Assembly: GCF_003605635.1 (NCBI RefSeq)
Contig: NZ_QMDW01000003.1
Coordinates: forward strand, 124,001 to 188,000
Source of the DNA: Halonotius pteroides
GTDB lineage: Archaea; Halobacteriota; Halobacteria; Halobacteriales; Haloferacaceae
Direction: 5' to 3'
DNA: 64,000 nucleotides
Shown piece by piece: positions 33,744 through 43,285 of this stretch. How positions within the stretch are numbered: the first letter of the stretch is position 1; each line of letters opens with the position of its first letter. The notes below the pieces were generated by a model. It did not search any database, was not told the DNA's origin, and saw only the letters and a program-made list of their open reading frames with translations. Both the position numbers and the translations under genes were made by a program.

Positions 33744-34307
33744 CTATTCCTCTCGCCACTTGATCGAACAGCCACGGGAGGGTCGATCCGGGTGCTCGAT
33801 TTCCTCGCCGGTGAGGATCGATTCGATGGCCTCCTCGATGTAGAACTCCGTGGGCTCCGAGTCGGGATCGAGCGCGTCGTCAAGCCGGCCGTGGTAGGCG
33901 AGGTGCCAGTCGTCGTCAACGCGGGCAAAGAGGAACGGATCGGGCGTACAGACCGCCCCGTACTCGCGGGCGACATTCTGGGTTTCGTCGTAGAGATAGG
34001 CGTCGTAGTCGACCGTCCCGTCGGCGACGAGTTCAACCATGTTCTCGTAGGAGTCGTCGGGATACTCCGCGTTCGCGTTGGGGTTGATCCCGACGATTGC
34101 AGCGTCGTCGAACTCATCGCTGAGGCCGTTGAGGTGGTCGAACTTGGCTTGGGCGTACGGACAGTGATTGCAGGTAAAGACGACGAGGAGGGCGTCGTTG
34201 CCGGCAAAGTCCTCAGGGCTGTAGTGGGTGCCGTCGGTGGCGCGGAGCTCGAACTCGGGAGCGGTGTCGCCGCGGGCGAGTTCCGAATCGGACTCTTTGA
34301 GTACCAT
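33744..34307 (-). CDS. Thioredoxin-fold redoxin (AhpC/TSA-like)
   Basis: A 187-residue thioredoxin-family protein. The fold is shown by GDTAPEFELRATDGTHYSPEDFAGNDALLVVFTCNHCPYAQ, with the catalytic Cys pair CNHC, and GAVCTPDPFLFAR with the cis-Pro. Proteins with a CxxCPY motif belong to the thiol-peroxidase or ResA-like groups; the actual partner is unknown. The start MVLKESDSEL is at 34,307; the ORF extends upstream without homology. Convergent with the exosome-family gene, 11 bp apart. Confidence 0.85.
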   Translation of the reverse strand: MVLKESDSELARGDTAPEFELRATDGTHYSPEDFAGNDALLVVFTCNHCPYAQAKFDHLNGLSDEFDDAAIVGINPNANAEYPDDSYENMVELVADGTVDYDAYLYDETQNVAREYGAVCTPDPFLFARVDDDWHLAYHGRLDDALDPDSEPTEFYIEEAIESILTGEEIEHPDRPSRGCSIKWREE

Positions 34308-34440
34308 ACCGGTAGTTGCGAGGCCATGAGCAAATCCATTACGGCTCTGCGTGCTCCGACGGATTGTGGCTGATAAATGCCCTTGAGTTATATTCAAAGT
34401 AGAAAGTATTATCACAGAGAATCCGTTATCGGCAACTACG

Positions 34441-34701
34441 ATGAGTGCTACTGTCGCTGCGAGCACGCAGGAATCGTCTGATCGCTGGGAACCCGTCCGT
34501 GAGCTACCGCCGAGCGCGAAGCTCGTCGCCAAGGAGCTAGATCGCCACGAGCAACTCACCCAAACCCAACTCGCCGACGCAACGCTGTTGTCGACCCGAA
34601 CGGTGCGGCAGGCCGTCAGCCGGCTTGAAGATGTTGGGGCCGTCGAATCCCGCGTCTCCTTCCGCGATGCCAGAAAACAGCTCTACACGCTGACGCTGTA
34701 G
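34441..34701 (+). CDS. MarR-like winged-helix protein (86 aa)
   Basis: A compact DNA-binding protein. The N-terminal part is unstructured and then LPPSAKLVAKELDRHEQLTQTQLADATLLSTRTVRQAVSRLEDVGAVESRV forms a full winged helix. A TATA-like AAGTATTATC lies 29-38 nt before the ATG. Function unknown; it ends 8 bp from the convergent gltX, in the gap between two operons. It could sense redox state given the redoxin on the other side, but that is speculation. Confidence 0.8.
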   Translation: MSATVAASTQESSDRWEPVRELPPSAKLVAKELDRHEQLTQTQLADATLLSTRTVRQAVSRLEDVGAVESRVSFRDARKQLYTLTL

Positions 34702-34709
34702 TTGACGGC

Positions 34710-36431
34710 TCAGTCGTGGGCGTAGTAGACAACTGAGTCGTCGGCAGCATGGTCGTCGACCCGAACAAAGCCGATCCGCTCAAACTGGATGATCTCATCA
34801 ACGTCAGTCTCAGCAAAGCCCGGCTCGGCCTCGCCAATCACATCGCCGTCAGGTGTTCGCACTCTGACCGAGACGGTGCCGTCGGCCGGCACCCAGTGAA
34901 TCACATCGACACCATCCTCACGCACCGCGTCGATGTCGTCGCCGGTAGCGACGAACGCACCGTCGGCATGCCGCACACAGCCGTAGCCTTTCAGCCAGAT
35001 TCGCTCGCCGTCGCTCGGTAGATCGGCCGGTTCGACGAGCACCGCGTCGTCGACGGGGATCTCTCGGCGGCCGCGGTCTTCGTGGTTCGGGTGTCGCGGC
35101 GGGTTGCCGGCAGCGGGCTTCTCCTCGCCGACGACGGGGACGCGCTCGCCGTCGCGGACGAGAAAGTAGCGATCTGCCTTGTCGTCGACGAGATCACGGT
35201 TGTTGGCGTAGATCGACGACATGGCGAGATCGACATCCGATGTCGACATCCCGAGGCCGATCATCGACTCGACGACCGCCTCGCCGCGAATCCCGCGGCG
35301 GCGGATCGACTGAAGGGTGGGAGCTCGCGGGTCGTCCCAGCCGTCAAGCTCGCCGGTGTCGATGAGATGCTTGACTGTTGAGGTCGAGATGTCGATATCG
35401 TAGGCGTCGATCTGGACGTGCCCCCAGTGGAGGACTTCGGGATACTCCCAGCCGAAGTAGTCGTAGACGAACTGCTGTCGCTTGGCGGAGTCCTGCAGGT
35501 CGATGCCGCGAATGATGTGGGTGATACCGGTCAGATGATCGTCGATGCCGGACTGGAAATCCAGCATCGGCCAGCAGCGGTAGTCGGCGGCCGCCTCGCG
35601 GGGATGTGGTGTGTCGATCATCCGGAACGCGACCCAATCGCGGAGGGCTGGGTTCTTGTGTCTGATATCGGTTTTCACGCGGAGCACCATCTCGCCGGAG
35701 CTGTACTCGCCGTCGATCATCGCCTCGAACTCCTCGCGGACGGTGTCGGAACCCTTGTTGCGGTTCGGCGACGGCGTCCCCTCGCGTTTGAGTTCGGAGA
35801 ACTCCTCGGCCGGCAGATCACAGGTGTAGGCTTCACCCATCTCGATCAACTCGCGGGCGTACTCGTAGTAGGTTTCGACGCGGTCGGAGGCCCGCAACAC
35901 CTCGTCAGGCTCAAATCCGAGATAGGCGATATCGTCGAGGATCGCGTCGTACGCCGAGAGATCCGGTCGCTTCGTCTCTGGATCGGTGTCGTCGAATCTG
36001 ACGACGAACTCGCCGTCGTAGCGATCGCAGTAGGTGCCGATGACCGCGGGCATGCGGGCGTGGCCGAGATGCCATGGGCCGTTTGGGTTCGGCGCGGCGC
36101 GCAAGCGAATCGTCTCGTAGTCGTCAACGTTCGGGAGGTCGGGTAGTGTGTGGTCGTCGCTCTCGTCGTCGGCGTCGAGTTCGGCGATCAGTTCGGGATC
36201 GAGTTCGGTGAGTCGCTCGCGGCGGGCCGCGCGGTTGAGGCGGCCGATCTTGCCGACGACCTGGCCGACGACGCCCGGAATCTCGTCGCCGTGGGGCCGG
36301 AACTCGGGGTTCTCGCCCATGAGTGGGCCCATAATCGCGCCCACATCGGGGTCGCTGTGGTGTTTGAGCGCGTTGAACAGGGCGTGTTTCTCGGCTTCCT
36401 GTTTCACGCGTTCGCGGAGTTCATCATCCAT
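34710..36431 (-). CDS. gltX: Glutamate--tRNA ligase (archaeal type)
   Basis: A 573-residue class I synthetase of the archaeal GluRS/GlnRS-like branch. It charges tRNA-Glu and, in archaea that use the amidotransferase route, also tRNA-Gln. The HIGH motif reads HLGH at 121-124 within GPWHLGHARM; the KMSKS counterpart is STSTVK at 349-354. The N-terminal extension (1-105) is usual for archaeal GluRS. The C-terminal anticodon domain follows. The gene is preceded by a 122-bp divergent region with the MFS gene. Confidence 0.96.
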   Translation of the reverse strand: MDDELRERVKQEAEKHALFNALKHHSDPDVGAIMGPLMGENPEFRPHGDEIPGVVGQVVGKIGRLNRAARRERLTELDPELIAELDADDESDDHTLPDLPNVDDYETIRLRAAPNPNGPWHLGHARMPAVIGTYCDRYDGEFVVRFDDTDPETKRPDLSAYDAILDDIAYLGFEPDEVLRASDRVETYYEYARELIEMGEAYTCDLPAEEFSELKREGTPSPNRNKGSDTVREEFEAMIDGEYSSGEMVLRVKTDIRHKNPALRDWVAFRMIDTPHPREAAADYRCWPMLDFQSGIDDHLTGITHIIRGIDLQDSAKRQQFVYDYFGWEYPEVLHWGHVQIDAYDIDISTSTVKHLIDTGELDGWDDPRAPTLQSIRRRGIRGEAVVESMIGLGMSTSDVDLAMSSIYANNRDLVDDKADRYFLVRDGERVPVVGEEKPAAGNPPRHPNHEDRGRREIPVDDAVLVEPADLPSDGERIWLKGYGCVRHADGAFVATGDDIDAVREDGVDVIHWVPADGTVSVRVRTPDGDVIGEAEPGFAETDVDEIIQFERIGFVRVDDHAADDSVVYYAHD

Positions 36432-36553
36432 TGGCTATGCGTTTCGCGTGACTGCTCAAAAGGGGTGTGGATCGACAGCATGGTGAGCTACGCTGACAGA
36501 GACGGTCGTCGGCAGTTCGCAACTCTTGAACCGCCGACACACAAGTTACGACT

Positions 36554-37711
36554 GTGAGTCGTCGACGCCTCTTTGGCTCGCTTTGTGGGCTCGTCTTCTT
36601 TCTTAACCTCGCTAGAATCGTCTTTGCGCCGTTGTTGGACGTATTCATCGCCGAGTTCGGCATCGGCGAGGCGACTGCCGGGTTGATCGTCACGCTGGCG
36701 TGGGTCGGCAGCGCGTCGCTCCGGCTGCCGGCAGGCTGGCTGCTCACGAAGGTTCCACGGCACTATCTCGTCATCATCTCAGGGACGATCCTCGCGCTGT
36801 CGGCGGCGGCTGCCGGCGCGGCGGTGACCGTCCGTCAACTGATGATCGGCGCGTTCTTCATGGGCACCGCCTCCGGCGTCTACTTCGTGTCGGCGAACCC
36901 GCTTTTGAGCGAGTTATTCCCGGATCGTGTCGGCCGCGTGATGGGGATTCACGGTGCGGCCACCCAGATCGCCGCTGTTGCGGCCGCGCCGCTGGTCGCC
37001 GTCTCGTTGTGGATCGATTGGCGGTTCGCACTGTGGGCGATTGCTGTTGGCACCGCCATCGTCACCATCGCCACCGTGGTCGTCGCCCGCCAAACTGAGA
37101 TGCCCGCGGCGGGCGAAAACGACCGCTCGCTGCTGGCCGGCGCGCGCTCGGAGTGGCGGATCATCCTTGCCGCCCTCGCTTTGGCCGGTGTTGCCGTCTT
37201 CGTCTGGCAGGGCGTGTTTAATTTCTATGAGCTATACATGCAGTCCCGCGGGCTCTCGCCGAATGAGGCCTCAACGATGCTGACGATCGTGTTTGCCGCG
37301 GGCGTCCCCGCCTTCTTTCTCGCTGGCGAGTTGGCCGACGACCTGCCGTCGGTGCCGCTGCTGCTTGGGATCGTCGGCTCATTTGCGGGGTGCCTGCTGT
37401 TGGTCGTCGCGTCTGAGGGCGTGGTCGCCTTGGCGATCAGCTCCGCGCTGATCGGCTTTGTTATTCACGCGCTGTTTCCGGCGACCGACGCCTATATTCT
37501 GACCGCGCTGCCGGATTCAGCTCGTGGAAGCGCGTATGCCGTCTTCAGCTCCGCGTGGATGCTATCACAATCGGGTGGTTCCTCAGTGGTTGGTGAGTTG
37601 GTCGAACGCGGGGTTGCCTACGGGACGGTCTTTACGGCCGCGGCACTCGTGCTTATCGCGACGGTTGTGGTGCTCGGTGGGCTCGAACGTGCTGGTCGGC
37701 TGCCGGCGTAA
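36554..37711 (+). CDS. Major facilitator superfamily transporter
   Basis: A 385-residue membrane protein with about 12 hydrophobic helices. The first two helices and the loop WVGSASLRLPAGWLLTKVPRHYL resemble the MFS loop 2-3 signature. The start is a GTG at 36,554 (product MSRRRLFGS). The substrate cannot be inferred. It is divergent from gltX. Confidence 0.85.
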   Translation: MSRRRLFGSLCGLVFFLNLARIVFAPLLDVFIAEFGIGEATAGLIVTLAWVGSASLRLPAGWLLTKVPRHYLVIISGTILALSAAAAGAAVTVRQLMIGAFFMGTASGVYFVSANPLLSELFPDRVGRVMGIHGAATQIAAVAAAPLVAVSLWIDWRFALWAIAVGTAIVTIATVVVARQTEMPAAGENDRSLLAGARSEWRIILAALALAGVAVFVWQGVFNFYELYMQSRGLSPNEASTMLTIVFAAGVPAFFLAGELADDLPSVPLLLGIVGSFAGCLLLVVASEGVVALAISSALIGFVIHALFPATDAYILTALPDSARGSAYAVFSSAWMLSQSGGSSVVGELVERGVAYGTVFTAAALVLIATVVVLGGLERAGRLPA

Positions 37712-37853
37712 CTGTCAACCGAACGGTTCTGAACGTCCACGGTCAGGAGGGTTAGGCAGCCGACGACACGGGCGGCGGTGCACGTCTTGAGCTTACCGGC
37801 GTCGAACTCACAGCACAGAGTGAGGACACAACACAGCGGCTACGCCGGAAAAC

Positions 37854-37871
37854 GCACCTCCGGCGAGGTGC
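37854..37871 (-). terminator. Hairpin terminator after cdc48
   Basis: Immediately after the cdc48 stop codon a perfect 7-bp hairpin GCACCTC/GAGGTGC with a 4-nt loop is followed (minus strand) by GTTTTCC. The stem-loop plus T run suggests termination of the cdc48 transcript. Confidence 0.55.
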
Positions 37872-40145
37872 TTACTGGAACGCTTCGCCGACAACGGCAT
37901 CGCTGCCGTCATCAACATCGCTCTGGTTGAACTTGCGTTCGATCTCCTCGTACTGACGCTTGGTTTCCTCGGTCACGCTGGCCTGAACCTCATCAAGTGC
38001 GTCCTCAAAGTGGGCCATCGTCACCCGGACGTTGCCGACGGATTCGCCGACCTCCTCGGGGTCGACGCTGCCGATGAGCTCCCGGCTGGCGGCCATCGAC
38101 GCCTCGCGGCAGACGGCCTCGATATCCGCGCCGACGTAGCCCTCGGTTTTGCGGGCGAGTGTGTCGAGAGCAACGTCGTCGGCCAGCGGCTTTGCGTCGG
38201 TGTGAACATCGAAGATCTTCCGGCGGGCCTCCTCGTCGGGCACCGGAACGTGGACGTGGCGGTCTAGCCGGCCGGGCCGCAGGAGGGCAGAGTCGATCAG
38301 GTCGGGCCGGTTCGAGGTGGCGATCACAACCACGTCCTCCAGTGATTCGAGCCCATCGAGCTCCGTGAGGAGCTGGGAGACGACGCGCTCGCCGACGCCG
38401 GAGCCCTCGGAGTTGCTGCCGCGCTCGGTCGCGATGGCGTCGATCTCGTCGAAGAAAACGACAGTCGGAGCGTTCTCGCGGGCCTTGCTGAATATCTCAC
38501 GAACACCCTTTTCGCTCTCACCGACATACTTGTTTAGCAGTTCTGGCCCCTTGATCGAGATGAAGTTCGACTCGGCCTCGTTGGCGACGGCTTTGGCGAG
38601 CAGTGTCTTGCCGGTTCCTGGCGGGCCGTAGAGCATGACGCCTTTTGCGGCGGCCATATCGAGCTCCTCGAAGACCTCGGGGTATTCAAGCGGCCACTGG
38701 ATCGTCTCGCGGAGTCGTTCCTCGGTCTCGTCGAGGCCGCCAACATCGTCCCACGTCACGTCTGGGACTTCGACGAAGACCTCCCGGAGCGCGCTCGGTT
38801 CGATCCCCTTGAGTGCGGTCTTGAGGTCGGATTCCAACACCTCGATGGATTCTAGCACCTCGGCGTCGATCTCGTCGGTTTCAAGATCGAGTCGCGGGCG
38901 GATCCGCCGGAGGGCCGACATCGCGGCCTCCTTGGCCAGCGATTCGAGATCCGCGCCGACAAAGCCGTGGGTGTTCTCAGCGTAGGTGTCGAGGCTGATC
39001 TCCTCGCCAAGCGGCATATTCCGGGTGTGCACCTGGAGGATTTCCTTGCGACCTTCCCGATCCGGAACGCCGATCTCGATTTCACGGTCGAAGCGGCCAC
39101 CGCGGCGGAGCGCGGGGTCGATGGCGTCGACACGGTTTGTCGCGCCGATGACGACGACCTCGCCGCGCTCTTCGAGGCCATCCATCAGCGAGAGGAGTTG
39201 TGCGACCACACGGCGTTCGACATCGCCGCCTGCCTCCTCGCGTTTGGCGGCGATGGAGTCGAGTTCGTCCATGAAGATGATCGCGGGGGCCTCCTCTGAG
39301 GCCTCCTCGAAGATGCCACGGAGCTGCTCTTCGCTTTCGCCGTAGTATTTCGACATGATCTCCGGGCCGGAGACTGTGTGGAAGGAGGCGTCGATCTCGT
39401 TGGCGACGGCCTTCGCGATCAGGGTCTTGCCGGTGCCCGGCGGCCCGTGGAGTAACACCCCTTTCGGCGGGTCGATGCCGAGGCGTTTGAACAGCTCAGG
39501 GTGTCGCATCGGGAGCTCGATCATCTCTCGAACCTGTTCGAGCTCCTCGTCGAGGCCGCCGATATCCTCGTAGGCGACATTCGGAGCTTCGGACGATCCT
39601 TCCGCGGCCTCTGGTGGCGCGTCGGCGATCTGCTCGGCTGGCTGTTCGGCGATCTGTACCTGCGTCGAGTCGGTGATAACGACCGTCCCGGAGGGCGTCG
39701 TTGAGGCGATCTTGAGCGGGACGGCCTGCGATTGCCCGCCCATGAAGCCGAAGCCAAGTGGGAGCCGGATGCTCTGACCCTGGGTGACCGGCTGGCCGCC
39801 GAGCTCGCGGCGGATCAGCGAATCGATGTTGCCGCGGATCCCGAGCCGTTGGGGGAGGGCGACGGTGATCGTTTCGGCGGGCTGGAGGTCGGCCTTCTCG
39901 ATCTCGACGTTGTCATCGATGCCGACGCCGGCCGCACTGCGGAGGCGGCCGTCGATACGGACGACACCGGTGCCATCATCCTCCGGGTAGCCGGGCCAGA
40001 CACGGGCGATAGCGGTACCGTCGTCGCTATCGAGGCGGATGAAGTCGCCACCGGAGAGGTCGAGTTCGTCGGCAGCAACGCGATCGATCGCGGCCAGTCG
40101 GCGGCCGGCGTCCTTCTGTTTGATCGGTTTGACTGTGAGTTTCAT
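37872..40145 (-). CDS. cdc48: AAA+ ATPase Cdc48/VCP type
   Basis: A 757-residue Cdc48 homologue: N-terminal double-psi barrel (1-185), D1 with Walker A GPPGTGKT at 234-241 and Walker B IIFMDELD near 289-296, and D2 with Walker A at 507-514 and VVFFDEIDA at 562-570. Arg fingers and sensor 1 Asn (ATNR, TSNRPD) are present. It unfolds and remodels proteins and probably hands substrates to the proteasome. Its start overlaps a small upstream gene by 4 bp, so the two are co-translated. Followed by a hairpin terminator. Confidence 0.96.
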   Translation of the reverse strand: MKLTVKPIKQKDAGRRLAAIDRVAADELDLSGGDFIRLDSDDGTAIARVWPGYPEDDGTGVVRIDGRLRSAAGVGIDDNVEIEKADLQPAETITVALPQRLGIRGNIDSLIRRELGGQPVTQGQSIRLPLGFGFMGGQSQAVPLKIASTTPSGTVVITDSTQVQIAEQPAEQIADAPPEAAEGSSEAPNVAYEDIGGLDEELEQVREMIELPMRHPELFKRLGIDPPKGVLLHGPPGTGKTLIAKAVANEIDASFHTVSGPEIMSKYYGESEEQLRGIFEEASEEAPAIIFMDELDSIAAKREEAGGDVERRVVAQLLSLMDGLEERGEVVVIGATNRVDAIDPALRRGGRFDREIEIGVPDREGRKEILQVHTRNMPLGEEISLDTYAENTHGFVGADLESLAKEAAMSALRRIRPRLDLETDEIDAEVLESIEVLESDLKTALKGIEPSALREVFVEVPDVTWDDVGGLDETEERLRETIQWPLEYPEVFEELDMAAAKGVMLYGPPGTGKTLLAKAVANEAESNFISIKGPELLNKYVGESEKGVREIFSKARENAPTVVFFDEIDAIATERGSNSEGSGVGERVVSQLLTELDGLESLEDVVVIATSNRPDLIDSALLRPGRLDRHVHVPVPDEEARRKIFDVHTDAKPLADDVALDTLARKTEGYVGADIEAVCREASMAASRELIGSVDPEEVGESVGNVRVTMAHFEDALDEVQASVTEETKRQYEEIERKFNQSDVDDGSDAVVGEAFQ

Positions 40146-40390
40146 TGATCCACCTGCACGGTGAGCACACCGTTTTTCACTGTGACTGCTGCATCGGCGC
40201 CAGGGAGGTCGAGTTCGGTCTCGGTGACCTGCCCGTCGGCGTCGATCACGAGGAGCAGGGTGTCGCCGACGGTGTCGTACTGCACGCTGTCGTCGTCGAC
40301 AGCGAGGTCGGCGGCGAGTACCCACTCGTCCTCGTAGTCGTACTCTCGGAGCAACCGGTCGTCACGGTTTGCTAGCTGGGTATTATTCAT
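40142..40390 (-). CDS. Small Hsp20-like beta protein upstream of cdc48 (DUF7127-like)
   Basis: An 82-residue acidic protein with the strand pattern of an Hsp20/p23-like domain: [53 protein letters not shown]. The GVLTV ending is characteristic of small heat-shock folds. It overlaps cdc48 by 4 bp (ATGA type), suggesting a functional link, perhaps an adaptor or chaperone for the ATPase. The ATG at 40,390 is preferred; a GTG at 40,393 is also in frame. Confidence 0.75.
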   Translation of the reverse strand: MNNTQLANRDDRLLREYDYEDEWVLAADLAVDDDSVQYDTVGDTLLLVIDADGQVTETELDLPGADAAVTVKNGVLTVQVDQ

Positions 40391-40413
40391 CACTCTACTA
40401 GATGAATAGATGC

Positions 40414-40426
40414 GCTTCTATAAAAA
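40414..40426 (-). promoter_or_regulatory. TATA-like promoter element of the DUF7127-cdc48 operon
   Basis: AGATTTTTATAGA on the minus strand, centred about 30 nt upstream of the ATG at 40,390, is an AT-rich element in the place expected for a leaderless or short-leader haloarchaeal promoter. Confidence 0.5.
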
Positions 40427-40541
40427 TCTTTGGCTGCAAAACCGCAAGACGGCAGCATACGTCGGAATAGCGATGGTGTTGCGGTTCACACCTTCGCTGG
40501 GTTCGGATTCCGGCGGCAACTGTGGGTCAAAAGCGGGCCGC

Positions 40542-41348
40542 TCAGCCGAGGTCGTCGAGGCCGTCTTCGATGTGGCTGTGTTCGTCGGCCGGGAACGAGT
40601 CGGCCTCAACAGCGGTCTTGTACCCTTCGATGGCGTCTGTCATCGCCGCCCGCACGTCACCGAACTGCTCGGCAAACGGCGGGGCGTTCTTGCTGAGGCC
40701 TAACACGTCGCTGATTACCAGCACCTGGCCGTCGCAGTCGCTGCCGGCACCAATACCGATTGTGGGGATATCGAGGGCCTCGGTCACCTGTGCGGCGACG
40801 TTGGCCGGAACATGTTCGACAACGAGCGCGAACGCGCCGGCGTCCTCGTGTGCGTGGGCAAGCGAGAGAATCTCTTCGGCGGCGGCCTCGGTGGTTCCCT
40901 GTCGGGTGTAGCCGCCGAGTTGGTTGACGTGTTGGGGTGTCAAGCCGAGGTGTGCCATCACGGGGATCCCGAGCTGGGTGAGCCGTTCGGTCAACTCGAC
41001 GGTATGCGGGCCGCTTTCGAGTTTGACCGCGTCCGCGCCGGCGTCTTTCAGCATGCGGCCCGCGTTGCGGACGGTTTCAGCCTCATCGACACCAACCGAG
41101 AGAAAGGGCATGTCGGCGACAACAAGCGCGTCATCGCTCCCGCGGGCGACGGCAGCGGTGTGGCGTTCAACGTCGTCGACGGTGACCGGCAGCGTCGAGT
41201 CATACCCCAACGCCTCGGTGCCCATGCTATCGCCGACAAGCAGGATGTCGATCCCGCAGTCGTCGATGACGCTGGCAGTATGAGCGTCATAGGCCGTCAG
41301 CATCGTGATGGGCTCAGTTCGGTCGCGGAGCTCCCGCGTCGTGGTCAT
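40542..41348 (-). CDS. panB: 3-methyl-2-oxobutanoate hydroxymethyltransferase
   Basis: A 268-residue PanB, which makes ketopantoate from 2-oxoisovalerate using methylene-tetrahydropterin, the first step to pantothenate and CoA. The metal/substrate loop DILLVGDSMG is followed by VADMPFLS, VKLESGP, VMAHLGLTPQ and IPTIGIGAG. Length and motifs are typical. The gene stands alone but serves the same pathway as coaD at 26.7 kb. Confidence 0.95.
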   Translation of the reverse strand: MTTTRELRDRTEPITMLTAYDAHTASVIDDCGIDILLVGDSMGTEALGYDSTLPVTVDDVERHTAAVARGSDDALVVADMPFLSVGVDEAETVRNAGRMLKDAGADAVKLESGPHTVELTERLTQLGIPVMAHLGLTPQHVNQLGGYTRQGTTEAAAEEILSLAHAHEDAGAFALVVEHVPANVAAQVTEALDIPTIGIGAGSDCDGQVLVISDVLGLSKNAPPFAEQFGDVRAAMTDAIEGYKTAVEADSFPADEHSHIEDGLDDLG

Positions 41349-41445
41349 ACCTGTGTTTGGATCGCCAGCTGTTAAATCGGCTGTGTCCGACGGTCGCGCC
41401 GCGTGGAACCGTCACATCTTAGCGCGCCGAGTCGAACGCCCCAGT

Positions 41446-41736
41446 GTGGCAGATCCCGTCGCAACGACCGACCCCGACGGCGTCGATTTCGGCTGGGTGA
41501 TGCAGGTCACCTTCGTCGTGACGATCCTCGTCGGCGCGCCGCTGGTCGCCGTGCTGTCGACGACCGTCGAGCTTTCGACATGGGGAGTCCGCGCCACCTT
41601 TGCGATCCGGGTTGGCGCGCCGATCTGGCTGACGACGAACGTGGCGGCCTACCTCTACGCCAAATACAAACGCGAGGATACAGATGATGACGACCGGCCC
41701 GAAAGCGCGGAATCGACACCGGCTGACGACGAGTAA
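41446..41736 (+). CDS. Small two-span membrane protein (DUF5822-like)
   Basis: A 96-residue protein with a GTG start (41,446), short polar N-terminus, two membrane segments (about residues 16-36 and 48-68, with WVMQVTFVVTILVGAPLVAVL and a second WLTTNVAAYLYA helix) and an acidic C-terminal tail (about 75-96). It resembles a family I remember as DUF5822. Divergent from panB and convergent with the HAD gene, from whose stop it is only 2 bp away. Function unknown. Confidence 0.7.
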   Translation: MADPVATTDPDGVDFGWVMQVTFVVTILVGAPLVAVLSTTVELSTWGVRATFAIRVGAPIWLTTNVAAYLYAKYKREDTDDDDRPESAESTPADDE

Positions 41737-41738
41737 TC

Positions 41739-42263
41739 TCAGACGTACTCGAAGGCGACGCCAACCCGTTCGGCAGTCTCCTTATCTCGCCGCGAATCGC
41801 CGACAAACAGCGCGTTGTCGGGGGCGACACCGAGATCCCCCAGTGTCGCCAACAGCGGTTCGGGATCGGGTTTGTGTGTCGCCACCGAGTCACGACCGAC
41901 AACCACGTCTACGTCGGCAGCGAGCCCGTGGGTCTCAAGTGCGATTCGGCAGGCGGCCTCGCAGTTGAGCGAGCAGACCCCAACCGGGACGGTCTGTTCG
42001 GCGAGTTCGTCGGCGAGTCCACAGCGGCGAGAGCGGCGGGCCCCCTCGCGTTCGTGGCGGCTGATCGCCGCTTCAACAGCATCGGTGAGACCGTGGTCGT
42101 CGGCGTCTTCCAGCAGCGACCACAGGCCCGCATCGGTGGCGTCGATCCCGGCGTCGGCGTAGACTTGGGTGACGTCGTCGGCGACGGCCCCCCAGTTGAC
42201 AGCGAGTGTCACCAGCGTCCCGTCGAGGTCGTAGACGATGCCGGCGTACTCTGTGTCGCTCAC
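41739..42263 (-). CDS. HAD-superfamily hydrolase
   Basis: A 174-residue phosphatase of the HAD-like family, phosphoglycolate-phosphatase type. Motif I is IVYDLDGTLV, motif II/III are C-S-L-N and THKPDPEPL, and motif IV is FVGDSRRDKETA. Unlike many homologues the cap domain is short (helical, about 35-90). The substrate is unknown. It overlaps the AIR synthase-like gene by 4 bp, so the two are co-translated. Confidence 0.85.
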   Translation of the reverse strand: MSDTEYAGIVYDLDGTLVTLAVNWGAVADDVTQVYADAGIDATDAGLWSLLEDADDHGLTDAVEAAISRHEREGARRSRRCGLADELAEQTVPVGVCSLNCEAACRIALETHGLAADVDVVVGRDSVATHKPDPEPLLATLGDLGVAPDNALFVGDSRRDKETAERVGVAFEYV

Positions 42264-43252
42264 GAATTGTCCTCCCAGAGCGGATAGAGCTGGTCGGTTG
42301 GTGCCGTCGTGATGCGCTCGCCGTCCAGCACCAACGCGCCGTCGTTGTTGTCGCCGCTCGATTCTCTCACCTCGCCGATGACTGCCGCGTCGATGTCGGC
42401 TTCAGCGAGTGCATCAAGCGCGGGATCGACCGCTGAGGGCGGCACCGTCGCCAGCAACGCCCCGGAGCCGAAGATCCGCAGTGGATCAATGCTTATCGCC
42501 GCACAGATCGCGGCTGTTTCTGGCCGAATTGGAACCGACTCGCGCTCGACGACGAGATCGACACCCGAAGCCGCTGCCAACTCGACACACCCGGTGACAA
42601 CGCCGCCCTCTGTGGGATCGTGCATCGCCGTCGCTGCCGAGCGCAGGCGTTCGGCCTCCGGATGAACGGAAATCTCCTCGAAGAAGTCGGTCGCACGGTT
42701 GAGAGTCGCCTGCTCGATACCGGCCTCGCGTGCCGCATCGACGAAATCGGTCGCCAGAATGCCGGTGCCCTCGATGGCCGCGCCCTTCGTGAGCAGCAGC
42801 CTGTCGCCCGGCTGCGCACCGCCGGTCGGGACGTGGTAATCGGTGCGACCGAAGGCCGTCAGGCTCAACAGGGGACGGTCTAAGGCGGACACGTACTCGG
42901 TGTGGCCGCCGACGATGGTGACGCCGAGGGCGTCGGCTGCGGCGTCCAGCTGATCGGTCAGCGTTGTCAGCGTCTCGTTGTTTTCCTCGGGGAGGAAGAT
43001 CACGTTCGTCAGAAACTCCGGATCAGCACCCGAGGCGGCTACATCGTTACAGGCAACGTAGACGCCGAGCGTGCCGGCGCGGTCGGCCGCAAGCGAGATC
43101 GGATCGCTACTCACAACCAGCGTTTCACCATCGCCGAGATCGATGGCGGCGGCGTCCTCGCCGTAGGCCGCGCCGGTCAGCAGATCCACGCTCGATGCGC
43201 CCGTACGGTCAAGCACGTGACCGAGTGTGTCGGGATCGAGTTTGCCGATCAT
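42260..43252 (-). CDS. AIR synthase-related (HypE/ThiL-like) protein
   Basis: A 330-residue protein of the PurM/HypE/SelD/ThiL superfamily: the N-terminal GAAYGEDAAAIDLGDGETLVVSSDPIS motif, NDVAASGADP and VGGHTEY are the nucleotide- and Mg-binding blocks. The HDPTEGGV block is characteristic of HypE-related proteins. It may bind ATP and a substrate for phosphorylation or dehydration. No hydrogenase genes are present, so it is probably a stand-alone AIR synthase-related protein with an unknown role. Confidence 0.85.
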   Translation of the reverse strand: MIGKLDPDTLGHVLDRTGASSVDLLTGAAYGEDAAAIDLGDGETLVVSSDPISLAADRAGTLGVYVACNDVAASGADPEFLTNVIFLPEENNETLTTLTDQLDAAADALGVTIVGGHTEYVSALDRPLLSLTAFGRTDYHVPTGGAQPGDRLLLTKGAAIEGTGILATDFVDAAREAGIEQATLNRATDFFEEISVHPEAERLRSAATAMHDPTEGGVVTGCVELAAASGVDLVVERESVPIRPETAAICAAISIDPLRIFGSGALLATVPPSAVDPALDALAEADIDAAVIGEVRESSGDNNDGALVLDGERITTAPTDQLYPLWEDNS

Positions 43253-43285
43253 CGTGCGGTGGTCTCAGATGGTCTCAACGCAGGG

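Noticed and set aside
33178-33759. Extended N-terminus of nop5 (194 extra codons)
   Set aside because: The extension is antisense to the exosome-family gene and unlike Nop5.
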